Below, in pieces: positions 1 to 5,372 of a DNA stretch of 5,372 nucleotides; position 1 is the first letter of the stretch, and each line of letters begins with the position of its first letter. Origin of the DNA: Candidatus Heimdallarchaeota archaeon (GTDB lineage: Archaea > Asgardarchaeota > Heimdallarchaeia > Hodarchaeales > S146-22); NCBI GenBank assembly GCA_015520535.1, contig WAPZ01000067.1:1-5372 (forward strand). Direction: 5' to 3'. The notes under the pieces were generated by a model. That model made no database searches. It had not been told where the DNA came from and saw only the letters and a program-made list of their open reading frames with translations. A program made the position numbers and the translations under genes.

Positions 1-1309
1 AATCAGTACAGTCACATAAACGCTTATTTTGTTTGTCAATCTTTTCTAATTCCTTTTTAAGATCTTTAGTTGCGGTTTCTTTTTGTTGCAAGGTTTTTTG
101 CTTTTCTTCCAGTAATTTTAATTTAGTTGATATGGTATTTATTTGTTCAAGGAGTTGGTCGAGTTCTTTCCCTTTTTTAGTAGCCAAAGTTTCCAATTGC
201 GTTTCCCAGTTCTTTTTATCTTTGTCTTTTAGTAAGGGAAGTGAGTTTTTCATGGTTTCTTCGGTTTGTTTAATCTCTTGAGTGGTACGAGTAACTGAGT
301 TTTTCATGGTTTTTAGATTTTCTTCTAAAGTGGTTATTTTTGCTTTTAGTTCAGTTAGATAACGGATCTTTTCTTGTAATTGATTGAGTATCTGTTCTTC
401 TTGGCTTTTTTTGTTTTTAATCTCGTTATAGGTCTTAGTTATATCATCTTTTGTTTGTGGTGTCCTTAAATTGTATGGTTTCAGCTGTTCCGTCAATGTA
501 GTAGTTAACCTAGTTACATCTATGTTTATTTTATTTATAACGCTATCTGTAGCTTTTATTTTTGTAGTTATGGTGTTCAATTCGTCTTGAATTTTTTTCA
601 GTTCACTATATTCTTTTTCTAATTGAGAAACTTTCGTGGAAAGTTGATTCGTTAAAGTTTCGACGTTTTTAAGTTCTTTTGTAATGTCATCGATTTCTTT
701 TTCGATTTTTGGGATTTCTTTTACTTGAGTTTCTCTGATTTCAATTTCTACCTTCGTTTTTTCTAGTTCTTCTTTATAGTCACGTTCGACTTCCCGTAGT
801 TTTTTGTAAGCTTCCTCATATTGTTCAATTCCAAGAAGACGGTTAAACAAATCTTTTCTTCGTGAGGCGGGCATGTGGGCGATATCAACAATTTCTCCTT
901 GTCGGACATGAACTACATTTTGAAATGAAACGGAATTAATGCCTAATAAATGTGAAATTCGTTCTGTGACTTCTGTTTGTCTTTCAGCTTCTAAGCGTTG
1001 ATCTGTCAGATTTATCAATTGTGCTTCTGGTGGTTTATTTTTTGCATTATAGTATTTTCGCCATACTTTATATTGTGTATTGTTGTATTCAAAGGTTAGC
1101 GAGACTTCACAATGTTGTGTTCCACGGCGAACTAGATCCTTTTTGTCTCGATCTTTTACTTCTCCATATAAAGCAAACGTTATTGCCTCTAAAAGAGAAC
1201 TTTTTCCGGCACCATTAAGCCCAATAATAATATTATTTCCATCAGTAAATGGGATTTTAGCTTCTTTATATGATTTAAAGTTTCTTAGATGTAATTCTAT
1301 CAATTTCAT
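1..1309 (-). CDS. rad50: Rad50 DNA repair ATPase, N-terminal part (3' end outside the window)
   Basis: Rad50 is the SMC-like ATPase partner of Mre11; it binds and tethers DNA ends and controls the nuclease by ATP-driven closing of its heads. This ORF was read by hand from the ATG at 1309 and stays open for 436 codons to the window edge. Residues 1-16 form the first strand of the ABC head. The Walker A motif is at 30-38 (G30-L-N-G-A-G-K36-S-S). The Q-loop lies in V135-R-Q137-G-E-I. From about residue 160 the sequence becomes Lys/Glu/Leu/Ile-rich, the ascending arm of the coiled coil, with a likely break at Pro278-Pro284. It ends C432-D-C434-T-D436, where the zinc hook is expected (Pyrococcus furiosus hook near residue 444 of about 880). 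The signature motif, Walker B and second head half must lie beyond position 1. The gene starts 22 bp after mre11 and has its own GGTGA ribosome site. Head motifs make the identity very secure. Confidence 0.96.
   Translation of the reverse strand, partial: MKLIELHLRNFKSYKEAKIPFTDGNNIIIGLNGAGKSSLLEAITFALYGEVKDRDKKDLVRRGTQHCEVSLTFEYNNTQYKVWRKYYNAKNKPPEAQLINLTDQRLEAERQTEVTERISHLLGINSVSFQNVVHVRQGEIVDIAHMPASRRKDLFNRLLGIEQYEEAYKKLREVERDYKEELEKTKVEIEIRETQVKEIPKIEKEIDDITKELKNVETLTNQLSTKVSQLEKEYSELKKIQDELNTITTKIKATDSVINKINIDVTRLTTTLTEQLKPYNLRTPQTKDDITKTYNEIKNKKSQEEQILNQLQEKIRYLTELKAKITTLEENLKTMKNSVTRTTQEIKQTEETMKNSLPLLKDKDKKNWETQLETLATKKGKELDQLLEQINTISTKLKLLEEKQKTLQQKETATKDLKKELEKIDKQNKRLCDCTD
242..312 (-). 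repeat. Short direct repeat within the rad50 coiled-coil region
   Basis: A 17-bp exact match (plus strand TGAGTTTTTCATGGTTT) occurs at 242-258 and 296-312. The copies are 54 bp or 18 codons apart, so both are in the same frame and both encode Thr-Met-Lys-Asn-Ser. It may be a remnant of an internal duplication in the coiled coil, or chance in low-complexity sequence. No function is implied. Confidence 0.5.
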
Positions 1310-1315
1310 GAAAAT

Positions 1316-1320
1316 TCACC
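1316..1320 (-). promoter_or_regulatory. Ribosome binding site of rad50
   Basis: The minus strand reads GGTGA, followed by a 6-nt spacer and then the rad50 ATG at 1309. GGTGA is complementary to the 3' end of 16S rRNA and matches the site before mre11. It supports the chosen rad50 start and lies wholly in the 22-bp gap after the mre11 TAG, so rad50 can be initiated independently while sharing a transcript. Confidence 0.8.
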
Positions 1321-1331
1321 ACTAAAAACCA

Positions 1332-2573
1332 CTATTGTTCCTTTGGTTGAGTGTTGTCGGCAAAGGGCTCTTTGATTTTGGCAAGAAAATGGTTAAAAGC
1401 TTCATCAATCGCGTTAAAATTATTTTCTTTCGCCATTTCAAGAACGTTTTCAATTAACATGTGGTATTCACCGATTTCATTTGGGTTAATTTTGTATTTC
1501 ATATTTAAAAGGTCATCAATGGCTTCTCCTAATGTAACTACCTTTTTTGTGGGTAACTGTGTATCTGTTATGTGTTGATCAATTAATGTAATTAACGTTT
1601 TAGTCGTAAGCGTCTTAAACTGTCTTAAATTTATCATGTGTGCACTGGCGTCCGTTACTCGAGCTGTTATTGAAACGCGAAGGCAAATTCCTTCTTCGTC
1701 GTTTTCTGTCAATATTTTTTTAACTTCATTTTCCAGTTCTTGTTTCGTAATTGTGCCAAAGTCCTTAGCAATAGAAACTTTTTTTCTCACGGGATATCGT
1801 ACGTATTTCGGGTCAAGTTCTATTTTTTTCCCGTTTAGGTGTGCAGTAACATTATACAGACCACGTGTGCTTTCTTTTCCCCATTCTTTTGTACTACGAT
1901 GTTCTGTTGAGCCGGGATTGAAAATTTTTCCCTCGGGGTCTTCCCAAAAACCATGATAATGTCCCAAAGCAATATAGTCAAATGGAAGTTGTCGTAACTC
2001 ATAACTGGTAAGCTCATAATTATACGGTAAACATTCTTTGATAAAAGCATGGAGCAACAAAATCCGAGGGATTTTTCCTTCCCATTTTTTTAAGGTTTCG
2101 TTATGTCGTTTGACAAAGTCCGTGATTTTTTTTCCGATTAACTTTCCTGCGTAATTGATTCCCGCTAACAGTGCGATTGGTTCTCCATTTTTGTTTTTGT
2201 GTAGAAGAATTTCGTTTTTTCCGCTCAAGTATATTACTAATCCAAGATCATTGAGAAAGTGAAGGACATCACCACCATACCGTTTGATATAGGAATAAGA
2301 TTGATCATGATTTCCCGCAATCACATAGACGGGAATGTTTTTCTCTTTTGCTTTTCGAAGCACATACACAGCTTGTCGAATTGCAGGTGGGCTGGGCTTG
2401 TGATGTTCAAATAAATCACCACTAATCACAATGAAATTAGGTTGATGTTCTAATGCTTTTGTCATTGCGGCGTCAAAGCCTCGAAAAAAATCATTAAATC
2501 GTTCAATGAGATTATATTGATGATAGTCAAGATGAACGTCCGAAAAATGGGACCATCTTACTTCTTCTTGCAT
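1332..2573 (-). CDS. mre11: Mre11 double-strand-break repair nuclease
   Basis: Mre11 is the Mn-dependent calcineurin-like phosphoesterase of the Mre11-Rad50 complex; it nicks and trims DNA ends so that resection can start. At 413 residues it is close to the archaeal norm (P. furiosus about 426). The phosphodiesterase motifs appear in order: D12-V-H14, S51-G-D53-L-F, G87-N88-H89-D90, L172-L-L-H175 and G204-H205-Y-H207. These give all seven expected metal ligands (D12, H14, D53, N88, H175, H205, H207) and the catalytic His89. The capping domain follows from about 255 to 335. A helical region at about 345-400 is where archaeal Mre11 binds the base of the Rad50 coiled coil. After D53-L-F comes Glu56, where P. 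furiosus and human Mre11 have His. The ATG at 2573 is supported by a strong SD 7 nt upstream and by the motif I position. It is 12 bp downstream of herA and 22 bp upstream of rad50. A shorter ORF inside it in another frame is a shadow. Confidence 0.97.
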   Translation of the reverse strand: MQEEVRWSHFSDVHLDYHQYNLIERFNDFFRGFDAAMTKALEHQPNFIVISGDLFEHHKPSPPAIRQAVYVLRKAKEKNIPVYVIAGNHDQSYSYIKRYGGDVLHFLNDLGLVIYLSGKNEILLHKNKNGEPIALLAGINYAGKLIGKKITDFVKRHNETLKKWEGKIPRILLLHAFIKECLPYNYELTSYELRQLPFDYIALGHYHGFWEDPEGKIFNPGSTEHRSTKEWGKESTRGLYNVTAHLNGKKIELDPKYVRYPVRKKVSIAKDFGTITKQELENEVKKILTENDEEGICLRVSITARVTDASAHMINLRQFKTLTTKTLITLIDQHITDTQLPTKKVVTLGEAIDDLLNMKYKINPNEIGEYHMLIENVLEMAKENNFNAIDEAFNHFLAKIKEPFADNTQPKEQ

Positions 2574-2580
2574 AGTTATT

Positions 2581-2587
2581 TCACCTC
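2581..2587 (-). promoter_or_regulatory. Ribosome binding site of mre11, overlapping the herA stop codon
   Basis: The minus strand reads GAGGTGA with a 7-nt spacer to the mre11 ATG at 2573. The herA stop TGA (2588-2586) shares its last two bases with this site, giving TGAGGTGA. A ribosome terminating on herA is therefore placed directly on the mre11 initiation site, which suggests translational coupling of the two genes. The coupling is inferred; the overlap is seen. Confidence 0.85.
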
Positions 2588-4217
2588 ACGTCTGATAAAA
2601 GGCATCAATATCGGACGGCGCATCTAATTCCATTAATTCTTCCTTTGGACTGGATTCTAGGGTTTTTTTCCATTCAGAAACAATTTCGATGTCATCGCCA
2701 CCAAGCTCTCCTTCAAATTTATCTATTTTCACGTGTGCGGGAAGAAGTGTTGAAGGACCAATGATGATGGCTTCCCCGGGATTTAAACTTGGTAAGTCAG
2801 CTAAAAGTTCTTCACTAATGGCTTCAGCGGAACTTCTTATTTGGTTCTGATCATTGGGATTGACGATTCTTAAAATGATTTGGGTGTTACATTGGCTCAA
2901 CGCATCACTATCTAATTTTCCTGGGCGTTGGGAGACCAAACATAATCCGACTCCGAATTTTCTTCCTTCAGCAGCTATACGTTTAATGATTGAACTGGAT
3001 TTAGTCCCTTTTTGTGCGGGTATAAAGTTATGCGCTTCTTCAATAACACAAAAGACGGGACAGGGAAGAGCTTCACCAGTTAAATGACGCCGCCAACGAA
3101 TACCAGCCTCATAAATTCGTTGAAATACTTGCGCTACAGCACTTTGTTGAATTTGTAACGGCAAACCGGAAAGGCTAAGCACCGTTATTTGTCCGGGTTT
3201 GATGATACTCGGTCCCGCCTCACTATGTAATGGCGTTTCATCCGTTTTCGAAAAAATATCTTTTTCTAAAAATACTTTCAGACGATTCAGAACTCCAAGC
3301 AAGCTATTCTTGTAGTTTTTATCGACACCTACTTTTTCTAATGCGGTTTCTAGGTCGTCGAAACCCCAATCATTGCGATCTTTAAGTTTTTCATTTATTG
3401 CAGTTGAGAGCAGCGCTCTTTGATTGGTTGCATTTTTTGGAATTCCAATAATGTCTGCAATTTCGTCGCTCGTGAATTTACTTAATTTAAAGGATAATTT
3501 ATAATAGCCTTTGTCCGGATTTCCTCGTGGCGTGAAAACCACCACTTTGCCGGGATATTGCTCCTTTAAAATTGCATACTCTTCATGTGGATCCACGATA
3601 ACAATCGCACCATTCAAGTTTAGCATTCGTGTCGCTAAGACCGCAACCGTGTTACCTTTACCGCCACCGGTAATAGCCAAAATTGCCACATGTCGTCGGA
3701 CAAGTTCATTTACATTGAGTCGTACCTCGACTTCGGGATGCGATCGTAATACTCCGACACGAATATCTCCATTCATAAAAATCGGGGAGAGCTCATCTTT
3801 AGTGGCACGGTATACTTTTGATCCGGGTGGAGCGGGAAATCGCGGTAAAATAATTCGTCGGCGATTTGGATCATAATAACCGTAAATGCTGGCGAGAGCT
3901 TCCAGACGTTCACCCTCTTTTAGATTTATGATACGTTCTAATTGTTCATAGGTTTGTGGACTATCGATTAATTCGTCCGGTATATCAGTATTTACCAAAA
4001 CCACTTCGTGAACAACACCAAGCACGGGATAGGGAATTAATTCATTGGGATATTCAATCACAATAAATTCACCAATTTCTATGGGTTTTGATCGTGAAAT
4101 CGTGGGGTCTAAAACGATTCGAACTACTGTTGGTCTAGATTCCCCTAAGAGATTTCCGATTACTTCTCGTTCTTCACCCGTCTTTTTATTCTCATTTTCT
4201 TCAGCTACAACATTCAT
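2586..4217 (-). CDS. herA: HerA DNA-end-resection translocase/helicase
   Basis: HerA is a hexameric FtsK/VirB4-type ATPase that pumps double-stranded DNA into the NurA nuclease during end resection. The protein has 543 residues, near the family size of about 500. After a charged 17-residue leader, the HAS-barrel domain covers roughly 18-165 (I20-G-N-L-L-G, with G49-E-F-I-V-I-E-Y). The RecA-like core follows: Walker A A181-I-T-G-G-G-K187-G-N-T190, D209-P-H-E-E-Y214 (the HerA DxHxEY-type motif), an inserted helical region about 245-330, Walker B C390-V-I-E393-E394-A-H-N, and a conserved S429-Q-R431-P loop. L478-N-P-G-E-A-I-I-I-G487 is the usual C-terminal strand. An acidic tail ends the protein. 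The Ser/Thr after the Walker A Lys is Gly188 (codon GGT). The ATG at 4217 is the first start after an in-frame TAA at 4235-4233. The gene lies 53 bp after nurA, its functional partner, and is coupled to mre11. Confidence 0.96.
   Translation of the reverse strand: MNVVAEENENKKTGEEREVIGNLLGESRPTVVRIVLDPTISRSKPIEIGEFIVIEYPNELIPYPVLGVVHEVVLVNTDIPDELIDSPQTYEQLERIINLKEGERLEALASIYGYYDPNRRRIILPRFPAPPGSKVYRATKDELSPIFMNGDIRVGVLRSHPEVEVRLNVNELVRRHVAILAITGGGKGNTVAVLATRMLNLNGAIVIVDPHEEYAILKEQYPGKVVVFTPRGNPDKGYYKLSFKLSKFTSDEIADIIGIPKNATNQRALLSTAINEKLKDRNDWGFDDLETALEKVGVDKNYKNSLLGVLNRLKVFLEKDIFSKTDETPLHSEAGPSIIKPGQITVLSLSGLPLQIQQSAVAQVFQRIYEAGIRWRRHLTGEALPCPVFCVIEEAHNFIPAQKGTKSSSIIKRIAAEGRKFGVGLCLVSQRPGKLDSDALSQCNTQIILRIVNPNDQNQIRSSAEAISEELLADLPSLNPGEAIIIGPSTLLPAHVKIDKFEGELGGDDIEIVSEWKKTLESSPKEELMELDAPSDIDAFYQT
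3648..3677 (-). other. herA: Variant Walker A (P-loop) coding segment of herA
   Basis: Codons 181-190 encode A-I-T-G-G-G-K-G-N-T. The common HerA form is close to G-x-T-G-S-G-K-S-N-T, so the first Gly is Ala and the Ser/Thr that normally follows the catalytic Lys and contacts Mg-ATP is Gly. The surrounding residues and the distal Asn-Thr are conserved, so the segment is correctly aligned. Walker B and the Arg loop are intact, which argues for a working ATPase. Confidence 0.8.
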
Positions 4218-4270
4218 CTTTACGAACCGCCTTTATATTTTTACTTCAAAAATGATCGTAATAATTCTTT
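4218..4270 (-). other. nurA-herA intergenic gap, 53 bp
   Basis: This is the longest gap in the cluster. It holds the probable herA ribosome site and, just upstream of it, an AT-rich run (minus-strand AAAAATATAAAG, about 4231-4242) that resembles an archaeal TATA box. The run is centred only about 20 nt before the ATG, which is too close for a standard TATA-to-start distance plus a leader carrying the SD. I therefore do not call a promoter. No hairpin or T-run terminator is evident, so read-through from nurA is expected. Confidence 0.45.
4226..4232 (-). promoter_or_regulatory. Probable ribosome binding site of herA
   Basis: The minus strand reads AGGCGGT, one mismatch from the AGGAGGT core, with an 8-nt spacer to the herA ATG at 4217. 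It is weaker than the GGTGA sites before mre11 and rad50. It supports this ATG because no in-frame alternative start lies between it and the upstream TAA. Confidence 0.5.
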
Positions 4271-5362
4271 TTATCCCAAGACTCGGCGTCCGGGATCGCG
4301 TAATATGGCATTAAAGATCGAAGGATTTTCTTTCAGAAATTTTCTTCGGATGATGTCAACCACACTTCTAGTATAATTATTGGACAAAACCGCTTGATTA
4401 TGAACTAATGTAAGGGGGAAAAGATATCCTTGTTTATTTCTGTAGTCGACTAGGATTTGCAAAACCTCGTTAAATAGCTCTTTTTGTTCGATCAAAAGTT
4501 CCACGCGCAAGGGTGGGCCTTTCTCTGTCAGTCGAACATAAGTTACATAGGCATCTGTATATTTTAAATATTTGCTATAGCGTGGTGTTGAATCAATATA
4601 CGGCTCTAAATATCCAACTTGTCGTGGAAATTTTAGTTCAAAATAACTGATGTCAGTCAATGAGAGTTTTTTTGCGGCATCCACATACTTTTGTACTAAT
4701 GTATCATTTCGTGTATCTTTGCTGATGGCAACAAGGGCGATTTTTTTCTGGAAACATGTGCGAATAAGAGTATTTAATGCCGTAAAATAATTATAAATCT
4801 TTTTATAGTATTTTGTGATACTTGTATCGTCCTCATTTTCAGCGATCGGGTGAATAAAGTCCAATTCTGGTTGATGGCTTCTGAAAAAGGAATTAAAGGA
4901 GCCACTTCGGCTTTTTTCATCATGAAAATCTGGTCTCCTCAGATAAAAAATCAAACTTCCATCCAAAATAATTGCTTTAATGTTTTCGTGGCGTGTTAAC
5001 TCTAAAGCCGCAGTGAATTCTAGCGTATCCCGTACAATATTGGTTAAAAAACGAATTTTTCGTCGTTCGAGGCTGACTGCCATTACGTGGGGGTATTCTT
5101 TTTGTGCTGGCGTGACGGTTTTTGAGGGATAATATCCGGAGACCGCGGTAGCAAGCACAATCGTTGTTCCAATTAAATTTTGCTCGTTATTGCTGCCGTC
5201 CACCGCACCGATCGGGTGGCCACTCTCACTTTCAGTTGGGAGATTTGACAAATGAAGATCAATGTTTTCAAGTTTTTTTAACGATTCAAACGCCGACTTT
5301 TTCATCTCTAGCATAACTTTTTCGATTTCACGAAATATCTGATGCTTCCCACTCATTTGCAT
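4271..5362 (-). CDS. nurA: NurA 5'-3' nuclease, HerA partner
   Basis: NurA is a dimeric RNase H-like nuclease that works inside the HerA complex and degrades the 5' strand at DNA breaks. Numbered from the upstream-most ATG (5368), the protein has 365 residues, similar to other archaeal NurA proteins. Recognisable motifs are G54-A-V-D57-G-S, the first metal-binding Asp; an acidic helix with E117, the likely second ligand (E123 is the alternative); I134-L-D136-G-S, the second Asp; S216-K217-D; and the C-terminal G314-Y315...V-H323-N. The Tyr-to-His spacing of eight matches Tyr291/His299 of Sulfolobus solfataricus NurA as I remember it. Residues about 146-190 are a charged, poorly conserved insertion. 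Three in-frame ATGs lie at codons 1, 3 and 5. I chose codon 3 (5362) because the GTGA at 5369-5372 sits 6 nt before it but directly abuts codon 1, leaving no room for ribosome binding. Starting at 5368 would add only two residues. herA follows after 53 bp. Confidence 0.93.
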   Translation of the reverse strand: MQMSGKHQIFREIEKVMLEMKKSAFESLKKLENIDLHLSNLPTESESGHPIGAVDGSNNEQNLIGTTIVLATAVSGYYPSKTVTPAQKEYPHVMAVSLERRKIRFLTNIVRDTLEFTAALELTRHENIKAIILDGSLIFYLRRPDFHDEKSRSGSFNSFFRSHQPELDFIHPIAENEDDTSITKYYKKIYNYFTALNTLIRTCFQKKIALVAISKDTRNDTLVQKYVDAAKKLSLTDISYFELKFPRQVGYLEPYIDSTPRYSKYLKYTDAYVTYVRLTEKGPPLRVELLIEQKELFNEVLQILVDYRNKQGYLFPLTLVHNQAVLSNNYTRSVVDIIRRKFLKENPSIFNAILRDPGRRVLG

Positions 5363-5368
5363 TGTCAT

Positions 5369-5372
5369 TCAC
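5369..5372 (-). promoter_or_regulatory. Partial ribosome binding site of nurA at the window edge
   Basis: The minus strand enters the window with GTGA, probably the end of a GGTGA site like those of mre11 and rad50. The spacer to the ATG at 5362 is 6 nt, equal to the rad50 spacer. To the ATG at 5368 it would be zero, so the site favours 5362. The first G is outside the window. The TGA within it could also be the stop of an upstream gene, as happens at the herA-mre11 junction. Confidence 0.5.

Noticed and set aside
1..1309. Bacterial SbcC or an SMC protein instead of Rad50
   Set aside because: Coupling to an archaeal-size Mre11 and to herA/nurA, a short head segment before the coil, and a hook position near residue 434 all fit Rad50. 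SbcC is longer with a more distant hook, and SMC has a hinge domain rather than a Cys hook.
33..1325. Three plus-strand ORFs (33-281, 1021-1218, 1080-1325) opposite rad50
   Set aside because: They are antisense to an unbroken rad50 frame with clear Walker A and Q-loop motifs, have Ser/Phe/Cys-rich translations typical of antisense of Lys/Glu-rich coiled coils, and lack recognisable domains.
1351..2050. Plus-strand ORFs 1351-1578 and 1636-1956, and a minus-strand ORF 1835-2050, within mre11
   Set aside because: All lie inside the full-length Mre11 frame, which holds every phosphoesterase motif. They are out-of-frame shadows with no independent support.
4229..4243. TATA-like AT-rich run before herA as an internal promoter
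   Set aside because: Its centre is about 20 nt from the ATG. A start site 24-27 nt downstream would fall inside the coding region, and the gene also has a plausible SD that needs a leader.
2854..4314. Plus-strand ORFs 2854-3087, 3511-3876 and 4045-4314 over herA and the nurA end
   Set aside because: They are antisense to HerA's conserved Walker and HAS-barrel regions, and no family is recognisable in their translations.
2586..5368. HerA plus nuclease as an anti-phage defence module (such as Sir2-HerA or DUF4297-HerA pairs)
   Set aside because: The partner is a genuine NurA with its own catalytic motifs, and mre11 and rad50 follow in the same operon. This is the housekeeping archaeal resection cluster, not a defence pair.

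Overview
The window reads as a piece of an archaeal chromosome. It carries four genes on the minus strand that together form the DNA double-strand-break end-resection cluster: nurA, herA, mre11 and the 5' part of rad50, in transcription order. The base composition is AT-rich, with T runs on the plus strand reflecting A-rich codons such as AAA, GAA and ATT. Start codons are preceded by GGTGA-type Shine-Dalgarno (SD) sequences. A contiguous set of these four families is a hallmark of Archaea. Bacteria normally have sbcD/sbcC pairs without adjacent herA/nurA. I cannot place the organism below that level: an Asgard or other mesophilic to moderately thermophilic lineage is possible, but nothing here decides it.

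Layout, read right to left on the minus strand. nurA (5' to 3' nuclease) occupies about 5362 to 4271, with its promoter outside the window. After a 53-bp gap comes herA (hexameric DNA translocase, 4217 to 2586). After 12 bp comes mre11 (nuclease, 2573 to 1332), whose SD overlaps the herA stop codon. After 22 bp comes rad50 (SMC-like ATPase, starting at 1309), which runs off the left edge after 436 codons, inside the presumed zinc hook. Nothing is coded on the plus strand. No stretch over 300 bp lacks a gene, and I saw no RNA gene, mobile element or CRISPR array.

How the genes work together, from knowledge of these families: Mre11-Rad50 recognises and trims the broken end. The HerA hexamer then pumps DNA through the NurA dimer, which degrades the 5' strand and leaves a 3' overhang for RadA. 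Short gaps and SD coupling suggest one transcript supplying all four parts.

This is not a novel system. The details worth a second look are a HerA Walker A motif lacking the usual Ser/Thr after Lys, a Rad50 hook with a Cys-Asp-Cys-Thr-Asp sequence instead of the common Cys-Pro-x-Cys, a Mre11 active-site loop with Glu where Pyrococcus and human have His, and nurA at the front of the operon.
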